From Clostridiales bacterium (GTDB taxonomy: Bacteria > Bacillota > Clostridia > Oscillospirales > Acutalibacteraceae): a stretch of 64,000 bases of DNA. The notes beneath the pieces are model-generated. The model was not told the origin of the DNA. It saw only the letters and a program-made list of their open reading frames with translations, and made no database searches. Shown one piece after another: positions 35,770-44,369 of the stretch (its first letter is position 1; every line of letters starts with the position of its first letter). The translations under genes were made by a program, and so were the position numbers. The stretch is taken from assembly GCA_021199275.1 (NCBI GenBank), contig JAJQIJ010000018.1, positions 114,767 to 178,766 on the forward strand, written 5' to 3'.

Positions 35770-37386
35770 TCAGCCGTTTAAAATTGCGAAATTTTCCTTG
35801 TTTGCCCTGTAAAGGTTTTTGAAAACGGCAAAATTTTTGTCATAAACAGCTTTCTTTTCGGGGTTGGGGTGATATACTTTTTCAGCGGGTATGAAATCTT
35901 TTACCTTTTCAATTGACTCAATTATTTGCAGCCCCACGGCAATGCACGCCGCAGCGCCCACGGCGCCGACATTCTGCGGACTTTCAACAACTTCAATATC
36001 GCGCTGCAAAATGTCTGCCAAAATCTGGCAGGTCACGCCGCCCAAAGCGCCGCCGCCGCAAAAGCGCACGGTTTGTGAAGTTGCAACTTTTCTTTCCTGG
36101 CGTTCAAGCATCCAGCGCATATGAAAGCAAATTCCTTCAACAACGGCACGTATAAGCTCTGTTTTGCCCGTGTCTATTTTTATGTTGAAAAACATGCCTG
36201 CCGCGTTCGGGTCTTCAAATGGGCAGCGGTTGCCGTGAAGCCACGGCGTAAATATTGTGCCGTTTGAGCCGGCGGGCACGGTGTCTATTACCTCTTCCAT
36301 ATAATCATAAAGATTTATGTTTAGCTTTTCAACACTGTCTGCAATGTCTTTGTCTGAAAGATAAACGCCGATATCGTCAAGCGCCAGGTGGTTTTTAACC
36401 CACTCAACGCATTTGTTTGAAGTTTCCAGTTCGCCGAAATAGTTATATCTGCCGGGGTCTGCGCCGACTATGGCGGCCATCATGGCGCCTGCGTCCACAG
36501 TTTGGTTGTTTACAACGGTGCCCACCCAGCCTGATGTGCCGCTGTAAATATGCGTGTCGCCCGGCTGCACTGCGCCTGAGCCAACGCAAATCAAAGAAGC
36601 GTCTCCGCCGCCGCCGAACACCGCCGTGCCGGCTGCCAGCCCAAGCTCGCCTGCCGCCTTTTCAGTAATTTCACCCACCTTTTCGGTGCTTTTTTTAATT
36701 TCAGGCAAGTGCTTCATGTCAACGCCCACCATGTCGCAAATGGGCTTGCACCAACCCTCGTGCCCTTTTCTGGTGTCATAAAGCAGGGTTGCAAACGCGC
36801 TGTCCTGCGTCATTACAAATTCGCCGCTTGTGCGGCATATAAGATATTCCTTTACATCAAGCCATTTGTAAGCTTTTTTAAACACTTCCGGCTCGTGGGC
36901 TTCAACCCATTTATATTTCCAAATAGGGTCTTTTACAGACGAACTTACCGCGCCGGTGTATCTCAGGTATTTCAGCAGCTTTTTAACCTCTGCCCCGGCA
37001 ATCTGCACACCGTGGGCTATGCCCGTTTTAAGTTCTTCACGCGCGCGTTGGTCCATATAGCTCATGGGGTGGCGCACGCACTCGCCGTTTTCGTCAACAA
37101 GCACAAGGCCCTGCATCTGCGAACAAAATGAAATGCCGCAAATATCTTCTTTTTTAATATATGGGGCTTTTTCAAGCACGGTTCTTGTGGTAACGCACAT
37201 TGCCTGCCACCACTCGTCTGCATGCTGCTCGGCGCCGCCCTTTGCGCCTGTTTCATCGTCAACATAAAGCGAATAGCTGGCGGTTGACGAACTTAATATT
37301 TTCATTCCTTTGCTGATTTCTATCAGGCAGGTTTTTATGCCTGTCGTGCCAACGTCATATGCTATAACATAACAGCTCTTTGACAT
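35770..37386 (-). CDS. FGGY-family carbohydrate kinase (xylulokinase-like)
   Basis: 538-aa sugar or polyol kinase. The start at 37386 (MSKSCYVIAYDVGTTGIK) is 7 bases after GGAGG. AYDVGTTGIKTCLIE is the N-terminal phosphate loop; CGISFCSQMQGLVLVD and PMSYMDQRA are FGGY segments. The C-terminal ATPase domain has HIYSGTSGWVG and RFCGGGALGGVTCQILADILQRDIEV. It resembles the XylB branch but the substrate is not defined. Divergent TetR and aminotransferase/aldolase genes lie next to it, which suggests that one sugar or amino-polyol pathway joins kinase and aldolase steps. Confidence 0.88.
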   Translation of the reverse strand: MSKSCYVIAYDVGTTGIKTCLIEISKGMKILSSSTASYSLYVDDETGAKGGAEQHADEWWQAMCVTTRTVLEKAPYIKKEDICGISFCSQMQGLVLVDENGECVRHPMSYMDQRAREELKTGIAHGVQIAGAEVKKLLKYLRYTGAVSSSVKDPIWKYKWVEAHEPEVFKKAYKWLDVKEYLICRTSGEFVMTQDSAFATLLYDTRKGHEGWCKPICDMVGVDMKHLPEIKKSTEKVGEITEKAAGELGLAAGTAVFGGGGDASLICVGSGAVQPGDTHIYSGTSGWVGTVVNNQTVDAGAMMAAIVGADPGRYNYFGELETSNKCVEWVKNHLALDDIGVYLSDKDIADSVEKLNINLYDYMEEVIDTVPAGSNGTIFTPWLHGNRCPFEDPNAAGMFFNIKIDTGKTELIRAVVEGICFHMRWMLERQERKVATSQTVRFCGGGALGGVTCQILADILQRDIEVVESPQNVGAVGAAACIAVGLQIIESIEKVKDFIPAEKVYHPNPEKKAVYDKNFAVFKNLYRANKENFAILNG

Positions 37387-37459
37387 TTGAATCCTCCTCA
37401 ATAAATAAAAATTAACCGGCTGTAAATCGCCCGCCGGGTTGCAAACGGTTTAACACCGG

Positions 37460-38176
37460 TTACTTTTCAAATGTAAACGCAGATTCTATGAACTTGAGCA
37501 GTTGGGTTACGATTTCGTCGTCATCAAGCTCTTCTGTGTCAACGCCTGTGTAAATTCTGAGCCTTTCACGGTAATATTCACAAGTAAAAGAAAATTGCAG
37601 CGTTGTAAGCAAATTGTCAAGAAAAAATGCAAAAAGCCGCGGGTTTAAGTCTGAACGGACATTGCCGCAGGCAAGCGCCTGGGCTATGGTGGTTATGTAA
37701 ATGCGGCTGGTTTTGCTTTCAATCTGCTGTGCAAGATATATGGCTCTTTCGTTATTTCTTTCAGATGTTATTTCATTATAAAGCCTTATATATTTTATGT
37801 TTTTCCTTGAATATTGGCAGGTTGCTCTTATTAGCTTTTCGGCCTGCACCAAAATTTTGTCGCCGCTTACCATTATTTCCTGCAGCGCGTCTTCCAAAAT
37901 ATTCATGCCCCTGTTTATGCATGTTAAAAACAAATCTTCCTTAGTGGCAAAATATTTATACATAAGCCCAATGCTTATGCCAGCGTTTTTGGCAATTGTG
38001 TTTATGTTGGCGTTTTCATAGCCGCATTTTGCGAATTCATCTATTCCCGCTTCAAGAATTTTTTCCTTGCGTTCGTCAGATATTCTTTCAAAAGCTTCCT
38101 TGTTATGTTTTGCCACCATTTTTTTATTTTTGTAGCCTTGCACAATTCTTTTTGCACAGTTTTGTGCAAAGCACAC
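37460..38176 (-). CDS. TetR-family transcriptional regulator
   Basis: 238-aa (or 219-aa) repressor. The HTH region is ISDERKEKILEAGIDEFAKCGYENANINTIAKNAGISIGLMYKYFATKEDLF, followed by an unclassified ligand-binding C-terminal domain. The GTG at 38176 has AGAGG 5 bases upstream. An internal ATG at 38119 (MVAKHNKEAFERIS) would give a more usual N-terminus but lacks a good site, so the start is open. It is divergent from the aminotransferase gene, and two palindromes in the intergenic region are candidate operators. Confidence 0.9.
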   Translation of the reverse strand: MCFAQNCAKRIVQGYKNKKMVAKHNKEAFERISDERKEKILEAGIDEFAKCGYENANINTIAKNAGISIGLMYKYFATKEDLFLTCINRGMNILEDALQEIMVSGDKILVQAEKLIRATCQYSRKNIKYIRLYNEITSERNNERAIYLAQQIESKTSRIYITTIAQALACGNVRSDLNPRLFAFFLDNLLTTLQFSFTCEYYRERLRIYTGVDTEELDDDEIVTQLLKFIESAFTFEK

Positions 38177-38206
38177 AATTTCCTCTCATTAAAGTGTTAT
38201 TAACTG

Positions 38207-38221
38207 ATGTTATACTAACAT
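38207..38221. promoter_or_regulatory. Candidate TetR operator near its own promoter
   Basis: Perfect palindrome ATGTTA-TAC-TAACAT located ~30 bases upstream of the tetR start. It overlaps a plausible minus-strand -10 region (TATAAC), which would suit autoregulation. Confidence 0.45.
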
Positions 38222-38281
38222 AATTTTGAAACGACTGCAACAATCTTTCGCAAATTTAACTAAATTTTTTTGTATTTTCAT

Positions 38282-38309
38282 TTGACAAATCGTTAAAAAA
38301 TGATATACT
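38282..38309 (+). promoter_or_regulatory. Promoter of the aminotransferase-aldolase unit
   Basis: TTGACA (38282-38287), 16-base spacer, TATACT (38304-38309). Confidence 0.82.
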
Positions 38310-38320
38310 ATTATATAAAA

Positions 38321-38340
38321 GTGAGTGAGCAACCGCTCAC
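38321..38340. promoter_or_regulatory. Candidate TetR operator at the transcription start
   Basis: GTGAGTG-AGCAAC-CGCTCAC, a 7-bp inverted repeat with one mismatch, placed from about +5 to +24 of the plus-strand promoter, where a bound repressor would block transcription. GTGAG half-sites are typical for TetR-family operators. Confidence 0.65.
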
Positions 38341-38365
38341 GGATAATTAAGGAGGAATTTTTTAT

Positions 38366-39850
38366 ATGGACACAAGATTTGCAATTACCGAATACCCAAA
38401 CGCCACGCTGCTTAACGCGCAGCTGGACTTACTCATCAAAAAGCCTATCTATTCAATTAACAGAGAAGCGCTTAAAAAATATGAAGATGAGTATTTCGGC
38501 AAAAAATGCCAAAAGTCAAAAGAGCAGATTGAAGAGGCCAAAACAATAATTCCGGGCGGCGTTCAGCACAACCTTGCTTTCAATTACCCCTTCCCGATTG
38601 TTATGTCAAAAGCCAAGGGCAACAAGCTTTATGACGTTGACGGAAACGAATACTTCGACTTTTTACAGGCCGGCGGCCCAACAATAATCGGCTCTAACGA
38701 CGATGTTGTTAAAGAAAAGGTTAAAGAGCTGCTTGACGACTGCGGCCCTTCAACAGGCCTTTTCCACCCATATGAATATAAGCTTGCCAAAAAGATTTCA
38801 GAATGTGTGCCGTCTGTTGAAATGTTCCGCATGCTCGGCTCAGGCACAGAAGCTTGCATGTGCGCAGTTCGTGTTGCACGTCTTGCCACAGGGCATAAAA
38901 ATGTTATTAAAATGGGCGGCGCTTACCATGGCTGGTCTGACCAGCTTGCATGGGGCATGCGTGTTCCGGGTACTCTTAACCTTCAGTCGCACGGTGTTCC
39001 GCTTTTCGTGTTCAAGCACACGCAAGAATTTTTCCCGAATGACCTTAAAGACCTTGAAAAGAAGCTTATAATAAACAAATTCCGCGGCGGCACTGCGGCT
39101 GTATTTCTTGAGCCATGCGGCCCTGAATCTGCCACACGCCCTGTTGACAAAGACTTCCCCAAGGGTGTTCAGGCTCTTTGCCGCAAATACGGCGCGCTGC
39201 TTGTGTTTGATGAGGTTGTTACAGGCTTCAGAATCGGCCTTTCAGGCGCACAGGGCTATTATGGCGTTGACCCTGACATTACAATTTTCGGCAAAGTCAT
39301 TGCCGGCGGTTACCCGGGTGCGGGCGGCATAGGCGGCCATAAGGAAGTTATGAAATACCTTGGCGCCGGGCTTGACAAAGTCGAAGGCAAAAAAATACAT
39401 AAAGCACTGTGCGGCGGCACAATGGCGGCAACACCCATTTCATGCTGCGCCGGGTACACCGTAATATGCGAAATTGAAAAAAGAAACGCATGCCAGATTG
39501 CCGGCAAGATGGCTGACAGGCTGGTTAAGGGCATAAATGAATCAATTAAAAAATATGACCTGCCGTTTGTATGCTATAACGTTGGCTCAATATGCCACCT
39601 GCACACGGTTGCAACAATGCACTTCAGGGTTAACTGGAAAAAGCCGTGGACTATTCCCACAGTGCTCAAGCAAACCGGCATTCGCCAGACTGAAATGCAG
39701 TATATGGGCGCCGCTTACATGGCTGAGGGGCTTGTTACACTCGCAGGTTCGCGTCTTTACACTTCAAGTGCTTACACAGAAGAAGATATTGACGAATGCA
39801 TCAGGCGTTTCGACAAAGTGCTTTCACAGTGCGAACAGATTGACGTTTAA
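38366..39850 (+). CDS. Class-III aminotransferase, glutamate-1-semialdehyde aminomutase-like
   Basis: 494-aa PLP enzyme. AAGGAGG precedes the ATG. EEAKTIIPGGVQHNLAFNYPFPIVMSKAKGNKLYDVDGNEYFDF is the N-terminal substrate part. GSGTEACMCAVRVAR binds the cofactor phosphate, LLVFDEVVTGFRIG carries the Asp that contacts PLP, and the Schiff-base Lys is in TIFGKVIAGGYPGAGGIGG. It is ~60 residues longer than HemL and has no heme-synthesis neighbours, so it is more likely a catabolic relative working on an amino sugar, amino polyol or beta-amino acid (inference). Confidence 0.88.
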   Translation: MDTRFAITEYPNATLLNAQLDLLIKKPIYSINREALKKYEDEYFGKKCQKSKEQIEEAKTIIPGGVQHNLAFNYPFPIVMSKAKGNKLYDVDGNEYFDFLQAGGPTIIGSNDDVVKEKVKELLDDCGPSTGLFHPYEYKLAKKISECVPSVEMFRMLGSGTEACMCAVRVARLATGHKNVIKMGGAYHGWSDQLAWGMRVPGTLNLQSHGVPLFVFKHTQEFFPNDLKDLEKKLIINKFRGGTAAVFLEPCGPESATRPVDKDFPKGVQALCRKYGALLVFDEVVTGFRIGLSGAQGYYGVDPDITIFGKVIAGGYPGAGGIGGHKEVMKYLGAGLDKVEGKKIHKALCGGTMAATPISCCAGYTVICEIEKRNACQIAGKMADRLVKGINESIKKYDLPFVCYNVGSICHLHTVATMHFRVNWKKPWTIPTVLKQTGIRQTEMQYMGAAYMAEGLVTLAGSRLYTSSAYTEEDIDECIRRFDKVLSQCEQIDV

Positions 39851-39855
39851 AACTA

Positions 39856-39880
39856 AAGGGCGGCTTGCTGCCGCCCTTCT
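39856..39880 (+). terminator. Hairpin terminator or attenuator between aminotransferase and aldolase
   Basis: AAGGGCGGC / GCCGCCCTT stem, 5-base loop, then CTTTTT. It would reduce expression of the aldolase relative to the aminotransferase. Confidence 0.72.
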
Positions 39881-39945
39881 TTTTAACATTACGGCGCGAA
39901 CATGGCATGTCAGATTTGTATTTTAGAAAAAAGGAGTTTAAGCTT

Positions 39946-41163
39946 ATGGCATATGAAATTGAAGAAGCTAAAAGGCTTGTGGTTGAAGCAGGCAAAAAGC
40001 TTATTGAAACGGGGCTTATTGCACGCACATGGGGCAATGTTTCAGCAAGAATTTCAGACGAACAGTTTGTAATAACCCCCTCAGGCAGGGCATATGAAGA
40101 TTTAACGCCTGACGATATTGTAACGGTAAACATTGCCGACTGTTCATATGAAGGAGATATAAAGCCGTCTTCCGAAAAGGGTGTTCACGCGGCGGCATAC
40201 AGGCACCACCCAACAGTTGATTTTGTAATTCACACACACCAAAAGGCCGCCACAATAGTCAGCATTACAGGCATGGAAATAAGAAATGTTTATAAGGAAT
40301 TTGCCCCGGTGCTGGGTGACAAAATTCCAAGCGCTAAATATGCAATGTCAACCACTGAATCGCTTAGGAAAAAGGTTGAAACATGCATTATGATGAACCC
40401 GTCAAGCCGCGCCATTTTGCTGCGCCACCACGGCACGCTGTGCATGGGCGACTCATATGATGACGCGTTTGACATAGCGCTCACCCTTGAAAAATGCTGT
40501 GAAAAAATTATTAAAGACAATTTCCTGCGCCACTCATGGGGCAATGTTTATAATGCAGAAGACAAAAGGAATTTTTATCTTAAAAAGCAAAATGCGGGCT
40601 CTATGCCCGGCGAAATTTGCGACCTGGGCAGTTCGGTGTTAAACGGCAGCATGTTCACACTTACCGTTGGCGGCGAAACGGTTGACATTGATTTGGAAAC
40701 AGGCCTTGCAATAAACGGCATTGCGCCCAAATGCGCAAAAATACACAGAGAAATTTATCTGTCTCAAAATTGCAGCCTCATCAGCCATATAACAGACCCT
40801 GCAACCGTTGCGGTGTCATGCACAGGCAAGCCAATGATTCCCATGATTGACGACTTTGCGCAGATTGCCGGCACAGACGTTAAATGTGCCCAGTGGGTTG
40901 ACGGCGACACAGACAGCTGCGCAAAAAGCATTGCAAAAGCGGCAAATTCGCGCAACGCCGTGCTTGTTAAGGGCTGCGGCGCGCTTATCACCGGAAATAA
41001 CGACGGGGACATGGAAGCGCTGAAAATTATTATGAACAAAGCCAGCGAAGCTGTAATTGACGTAAATATATTCAACCGCGAACATTATGTGCCGAAAATG
41101 GAATGTTTCCTGATGCGCACTGTTTATCTTGCAAAATATTCAAAACAAATTGATAAAAAATAA
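39946..41163 (+). CDS. Tandem class II aldolase/adducin-domain protein
   Basis: 405-aa protein with two related domains. AAGGAG precedes the ATG at 39946. The N-terminal domain (about 1-205) has LIARTWGNVSARIS, ITPSGRAYEDLTPDDI, the zinc-binding HTHQ and RHHGTLCMGDS, as in L-fuculose- and L-ribulose-phosphate enzymes. The C-terminal domain (about 215-390) has KCAKIHREIYLSQNCSLISHITDPATVAVS and VKGCGALITGNNDGD. It resembles the same fold but its HTH equivalent reads SHIT, so it may be catalytically weaker. The likely reaction is a retro-aldol cleavage of a phosphorylated sugar made by the adjacent FGGY kinase (inference). Confidence 0.85.
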   Translation: MAYEIEEAKRLVVEAGKKLIETGLIARTWGNVSARISDEQFVITPSGRAYEDLTPDDIVTVNIADCSYEGDIKPSSEKGVHAAAYRHHPTVDFVIHTHQKAATIVSITGMEIRNVYKEFAPVLGDKIPSAKYAMSTTESLRKKVETCIMMNPSSRAILLRHHGTLCMGDSYDDAFDIALTLEKCCEKIIKDNFLRHSWGNVYNAEDKRNFYLKKQNAGSMPGEICDLGSSVLNGSMFTLTVGGETVDIDLETGLAINGIAPKCAKIHREIYLSQNCSLISHITDPATVAVSCTGKPMIPMIDDFAQIAGTDVKCAQWVDGDTDSCAKSIAKAANSRNAVLVKGCGALITGNNDGDMEALKIIMNKASEAVIDVNIFNREHYVPKMECFLMRTVYLAKYSKQIDKK

Positions 41164-41208
41164 CTCAGGCAAGAAATCCCCCCGCCGCCTTACAAGGCTG
41201 CGGGGGTA
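41163..41208 (-). repeat. Structured intergenic repeat, partial copy F
   Basis: Only the AACTTAGGCAAGAAAT-type end and the first GC-rich hairpin (CCCCCGC / GCGGGGG) are present, directly after the aldolase stop. A downstream T run means this fragment could serve as the aldolase terminator. Confidence 0.7.
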
Positions 41209-41377
41209 ACTTTTTTCTTAGGTGTAAGTCATAATCTTTCACCCAAGCGCGCTTCGCAATTGGCAAATGTTAATGTGCTGGCAAAGCCCTTTTATTAAAA
41301 AAGCATGACTTTTTTAATATTCAGCTCATAAAAGCATTTTTGTAACAATTTTGTAACCAATTTTCTTAAAATTCCTC

Positions 41378-41406
41378 TTGACATTCACTTTTTTGTGTGG
41401 TACTAT
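41378..41406 (+). promoter_or_regulatory. Strong promoter of small RNA 1
   Basis: TTGACA (41378-41383), 17-base spacer, TACTAT (41401-41406). Confidence 0.85.
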
Positions 41407-41412
41407 TTACTT

Positions 41413-41525
41413 GCAAGCGAAAGCTTGCGAAGAGAAAGGTAGAGCTATGACTTCTTTATTTTAAAGGGGTCATAGCTCTATTTTGGGCACTTTTATGAAT
41501 TCCCTGCTTTACAGCAGGGTTTTTA
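41413..41525 (+). ncRNA. Candidate small RNA 1 with a five-codon ORF
   Basis: About 112-nt transcript unit in a 421-base gap. It starts with a GCAAGC-GAAA-GCTTGC hairpin. Next comes GAGAAAGG, 7 bases, then ATG ACT TCT TTA TTT TAA, a ribosome site plus a five-codon ORF at 41447-41464. The start codon lies in the left arm of a perfect 12-bp stem (41440-41451 with 41469-41480). The unit ends in CCCTGCT-TTAC-AGCAGGG and a T run (41502-41524). The segment 41426-41447 is complementary to candidate RNA 3, and 41430-41446 to candidate RNA 2. No known class was recognised. Confidence 0.7.
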
Positions 41526-41533
41526 TTTAAAAT

Positions 41534-41570
41534 AAAACGGCATGCCGGATTTAAGCCGGCATGCCGTTTT
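41534..41570 (-). terminator. Terminator of the GH25 lysozyme gene
   Basis: 15-bp perfect stem AAAACGGCATGCCGG and complement, 7-base loop, 15 bases past the lysozyme stop on the minus strand. Confidence 0.88.
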
Positions 41571-41584
41571 CATTTTGTTTTATT

Positions 41585-44353
41585 TTAAAGCGCCGTGGCT
41601 TTCACCGTGCTTGAATACGGGCCGTAAACGTTGTTATTGTTTACAAGCTTATATGCCCTTATTCTGAATTTATAGGTTTTGTTTGAAAGTAAATTTTGAG
41701 CGGTGTAAGACGTTGCTGAGGCGCCTGAAATTTCGGCTATTGGCACCCATTGGCCGGCAGAACTGTCATATTGCTCAACGGCATAGCCCTGAACGCCGGA
41801 AATTGTGCCCCATGTCAAATTTATTTCACCTGCCGAATCAGCCGCAGCTGCCGCTTCGGGGGCGGCGATTATTTCAACCTTTGATTTTAAAACATAGCCC
41901 GTTTTGCTTTCGCCGTTTTCGCTAAACGCCACTTTATAATATTTGCCGCTGCTGCCTTTAACCTTAACAAGCGTGTTGCGGCTGAGCGCCGCCAGCTTTG
42001 TTGAACTGCTGCCGGCATTTTCATATGCTGCGGCCCTGACTGACACAGTGCCTTTAACAGAATCTGCCGTTGTGCCCTTTACAGCGCTTGAATATGGGCC
42101 GTAAACCTTTTTGCCGTTAACTGTTTTATAAGCCCTTACGCGGAACTTATATGTCGTTGCGGTGTTAAGGTCTTTTACTGTGTAAGACAGCGTGTCGCCG
42201 CCCGAAACTGTTTTAACGGTTTCCCACTCGCCCGCTGACGAATTATATTGCTGAATCTGATAACCCGCGGCGCCTGACACCGCTTTCCACGAAAGCTTGA
42301 TTGCGCCTATAGTGGCTGAAGCCTTTGCGCTGACTGTGGTGGTTTTAATTATTTCAACTTTTGATTTTAAAACATAGCCCGTTTTGCTCTTGCCGTTTAC
42401 GGTAACAGAAACTTTATAATAATTTCCGCTGCTGCCTTTTATTTTAATAAGCGTGTTGCGGCTAAGCGAAGCCAGCTTTGCAGCGCCGCTCTTTGCTTTT
42501 GCATAAACATTGGTCTTTGCTGAAACGGTGCCCTTTACGGAATCTGCCGTTGTGCCCTTTACAGCGCTTGAATATGGGCCGTAAACCTTTTTGCCGTTAA
42601 CTGTTTTATAAGCCCTTACGCGGAACTTATATGTCGTTGCGGTGTTAAGGTCTTTTACTGTGTAAGACAGCGTGTCGCCGCCCGAAACTGTTTTAACGGT
42701 TTCCCACTCGCCCGCTGACGAATTATATTGCTGAATCTGATAACCCGCGGCGCCTGACACTGCTTGCCACGAAAGCTTCATTTTGCCGACTGTCGAAGAC
42801 GCCTTTGCGCTGACTGTGGTTTTGGCTATTACAGCAACCTTTGACTTGAGTATATAGCCGGTTTTAGTCTTGCCGCTGACTGTAACCTGGACTTTATAAT
42901 ATTTGCCGCTTGTGCCTATAACCGTAAGCTGCGTGTTAAAGCTAAGCGTTTTCAGCTTTGACGCGCTTTGGCTTGCTTTGGCACGCACATATGCCTTGTC
43001 TGCCTTTACTGTGCCTTTTACGGGCTCAGACGTTTTCGCGCTTGCATTTTGATAGGTGCTGTAAATTGTGTTGCCTGAAACGTTTTTATATGCCCTTACC
43101 CTGAATTTATAGGTTTTAGACGCCGTTAGGTCTGTAACGGTGTATGACGTTGTGCCTGACGAAACCTTGTCAACAGTCACCCATTCGCCAGAAGAATATT
43201 GCTGAATTTGGTAGCCTGACGCACCCTCAACCGCAGTCCATTTAAGCTTTATTTTTGAATATGACTTAGCGCTTGCCGTGACGGTGTTGGCTGTGAGCTT
43301 TGTTATGCCGGACACGCTGTCAGAATATGCAAACACAGTTTCGCCGCTGTCAGAATATGCAATAACCCTGTATGTGTACATGGTGCCGCTGCTCAGCGAA
43401 GAGTCTTTATAAGTCACGGCAGAGCCGCCGCTTGACTTGGCAATTTTTTCCCACTTGCCGGCGCTGTTTTTCCTGTAAATCAAATATCCGTCTGCGCCTT
43501 CAACCTGCGCCCATTTTATAGTCAGGCTTTGCGCGCTGCGGCTTGAAATTTTCAGGTCATATTGCGTGTCAATATATCTGTAATCAATGTCCACGCTGCC
43601 GCTTATGCCGCTGACGCTGCCTGAAGATGTCTGCTGCCAATAGTCATAATAGCCCGTGTAATCTGTTTCTTTGGTATAATGCGCAAGCCACACGGAATAT
43701 GATGAATATATCTTGCCGGCATTGATGGATTCAAGCATGCTTTTATTTGCATAAAGCATTGCATTCCAACCCGCGTTTTCAATAACAGAACAGAATTTTA
43801 ATATAAATTTAGTTGCGTTTGTATACCAGCCGGACGTGTTGCTGTTATAATATTTCGTCAGCCGCCCTGCCGAGCCGCCGCTGAATTCAAAGTCAATTAC
43901 AATAGGCAGCGTTATATCTTTGGTTGTAAAGCCGTATTTGCTAAGAAGATTTAAAACAAAATTAGCTTCCTCTTTTGCTTCTGTTGTGGAAGTTGCCTGT
44001 GAAAACATATATATGCCGACCTGAAGCCCGGCGTCAATCGCGCCCTGAATATTTTCTTTCGCCGTTGTGTCTGCCACCAGGGTGCCCGCGCTGCCGTAGC
44101 CCCTGTAGCCAATTCTTACAAAAACAAATTCTATGCCTGCTTTTTTTACCTTTGCCCAGTCTATGTCGCCGTTGTATTTCGACACATCTATTCCCTTTTG
44201 TATTGTATACCCGTCAAAACGCGAATTGTGCACAACAGACGCCGCGGCGGCGCTGCCTATGCCGGCAGACATTGCCGTAATAGCTATGCAAATTGCAAGC
44301 AGCAAACTCACGGTTTTATTTAAGGCGTTTCGTACATAATCTTTTTTAGTCAT
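41585..44353 (-). CDS. Secreted GH25 lysozyme with alternating Fn3 and SH3 repeats
   Basis: 922-aa cell-wall muramidase. The signal peptide (about 1-38) is followed by a GH25 barrel (about 45-270): GIDVSKYNGDIDWAKVK, FVFVRIGYRG, IVIDFEF (catalytic acids) and YDYWQQTSSGSVSGISGSVDIDY. Fibronectin type III-like repeats (W..V.GA.GYQIQQY and YKFRVRAYK) follow, alternating with SH3-like repeats (S..YYKV.V...SKTGY.LKSKV.I). Two repeat units are identical at DNA level over 220 bp. AGGTGG precedes the ATG. It probably binds and remodels the cell's own wall, or acts on neighbours. Confidence 0.93.
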   Translation of the reverse strand: MTKKDYVRNALNKTVSLLLAICIAITAMSAGIGSAAAASVVHNSRFDGYTIQKGIDVSKYNGDIDWAKVKKAGIEFVFVRIGYRGYGSAGTLVADTTAKENIQGAIDAGLQVGIYMFSQATSTTEAKEEANFVLNLLSKYGFTTKDITLPIVIDFEFSGGSAGRLTKYYNSNTSGWYTNATKFILKFCSVIENAGWNAMLYANKSMLESINAGKIYSSYSVWLAHYTKETDYTGYYDYWQQTSSGSVSGISGSVDIDYRYIDTQYDLKISSRSAQSLTIKWAQVEGADGYLIYRKNSAGKWEKIAKSSGGSAVTYKDSSLSSGTMYTYRVIAYSDSGETVFAYSDSVSGITKLTANTVTASAKSYSKIKLKWTAVEGASGYQIQQYSSGEWVTVDKVSSGTTSYTVTDLTASKTYKFRVRAYKNVSGNTIYSTYQNASAKTSEPVKGTVKADKAYVRAKASQSASKLKTLSFNTQLTVIGTSGKYYKVQVTVSGKTKTGYILKSKVAVIAKTTVSAKASSTVGKMKLSWQAVSGAAGYQIQQYNSSAGEWETVKTVSGGDTLSYTVKDLNTATTYKFRVRAYKTVNGKKVYGPYSSAVKGTTADSVKGTVSAKTNVYAKAKSGAAKLASLSRNTLIKIKGSSGNYYKVSVTVNGKSKTGYVLKSKVEIIKTTTVSAKASATIGAIKLSWKAVSGAAGYQIQQYNSSAGEWETVKTVSGGDTLSYTVKDLNTATTYKFRVRAYKTVNGKKVYGPYSSAVKGTTADSVKGTVSVRAAAYENAGSSSTKLAALSRNTLVKVKGSSGKYYKVAFSENGESKTGYVLKSKVEIIAAPEAAAAADSAGEINLTWGTISGVQGYAVEQYDSSAGQWVPIAEISGASATSYTAQNLLSNKTYKFRIRAYKLVNNNNVYGPYSSTVKATAL
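42061..42280. repeat. Perfect 220-bp direct repeat inside the lysozyme gene, copy 1
   Basis: Identical to 42541-42760, with a 480-bp period equal to one Fn3-plus-SH3 unit (160 codons). A recent duplication or gene conversion is the simple explanation. Confidence 0.95.
42541..42760. repeat. Perfect 220-bp direct repeat inside the lysozyme gene, copy 2
   Basis: Second copy, identical base for base to 42061-42280. Flanking parts of the two units have diverged. Confidence 0.95.
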
Positions 44354-44369
44354 AAAACCACCTGTTTAT

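Noticed and set aside
38366..39850. HemL (glutamate-1-semialdehyde aminomutase) for heme synthesis
   Set aside because: The protein is ~60 residues too long, is controlled by a TetR operator and sits with kinase and aldolase genes rather than hem genes.
41440..41451. TAGAGCTATG resembles the start of type II-A CRISPR repeats/tracrRNA
   Set aside because: The match is only about ten bases; no cas9, array or anti-repeat lies nearby, and the segment is explained by a hairpin within candidate RNA 1.
41413..41525. Transcription of the RNA 1 region from the minus strand, which would make it a homologue of RNA 3
   Set aside because: No minus-strand promoter or T-run terminator is seen, whereas the plus strand has both.
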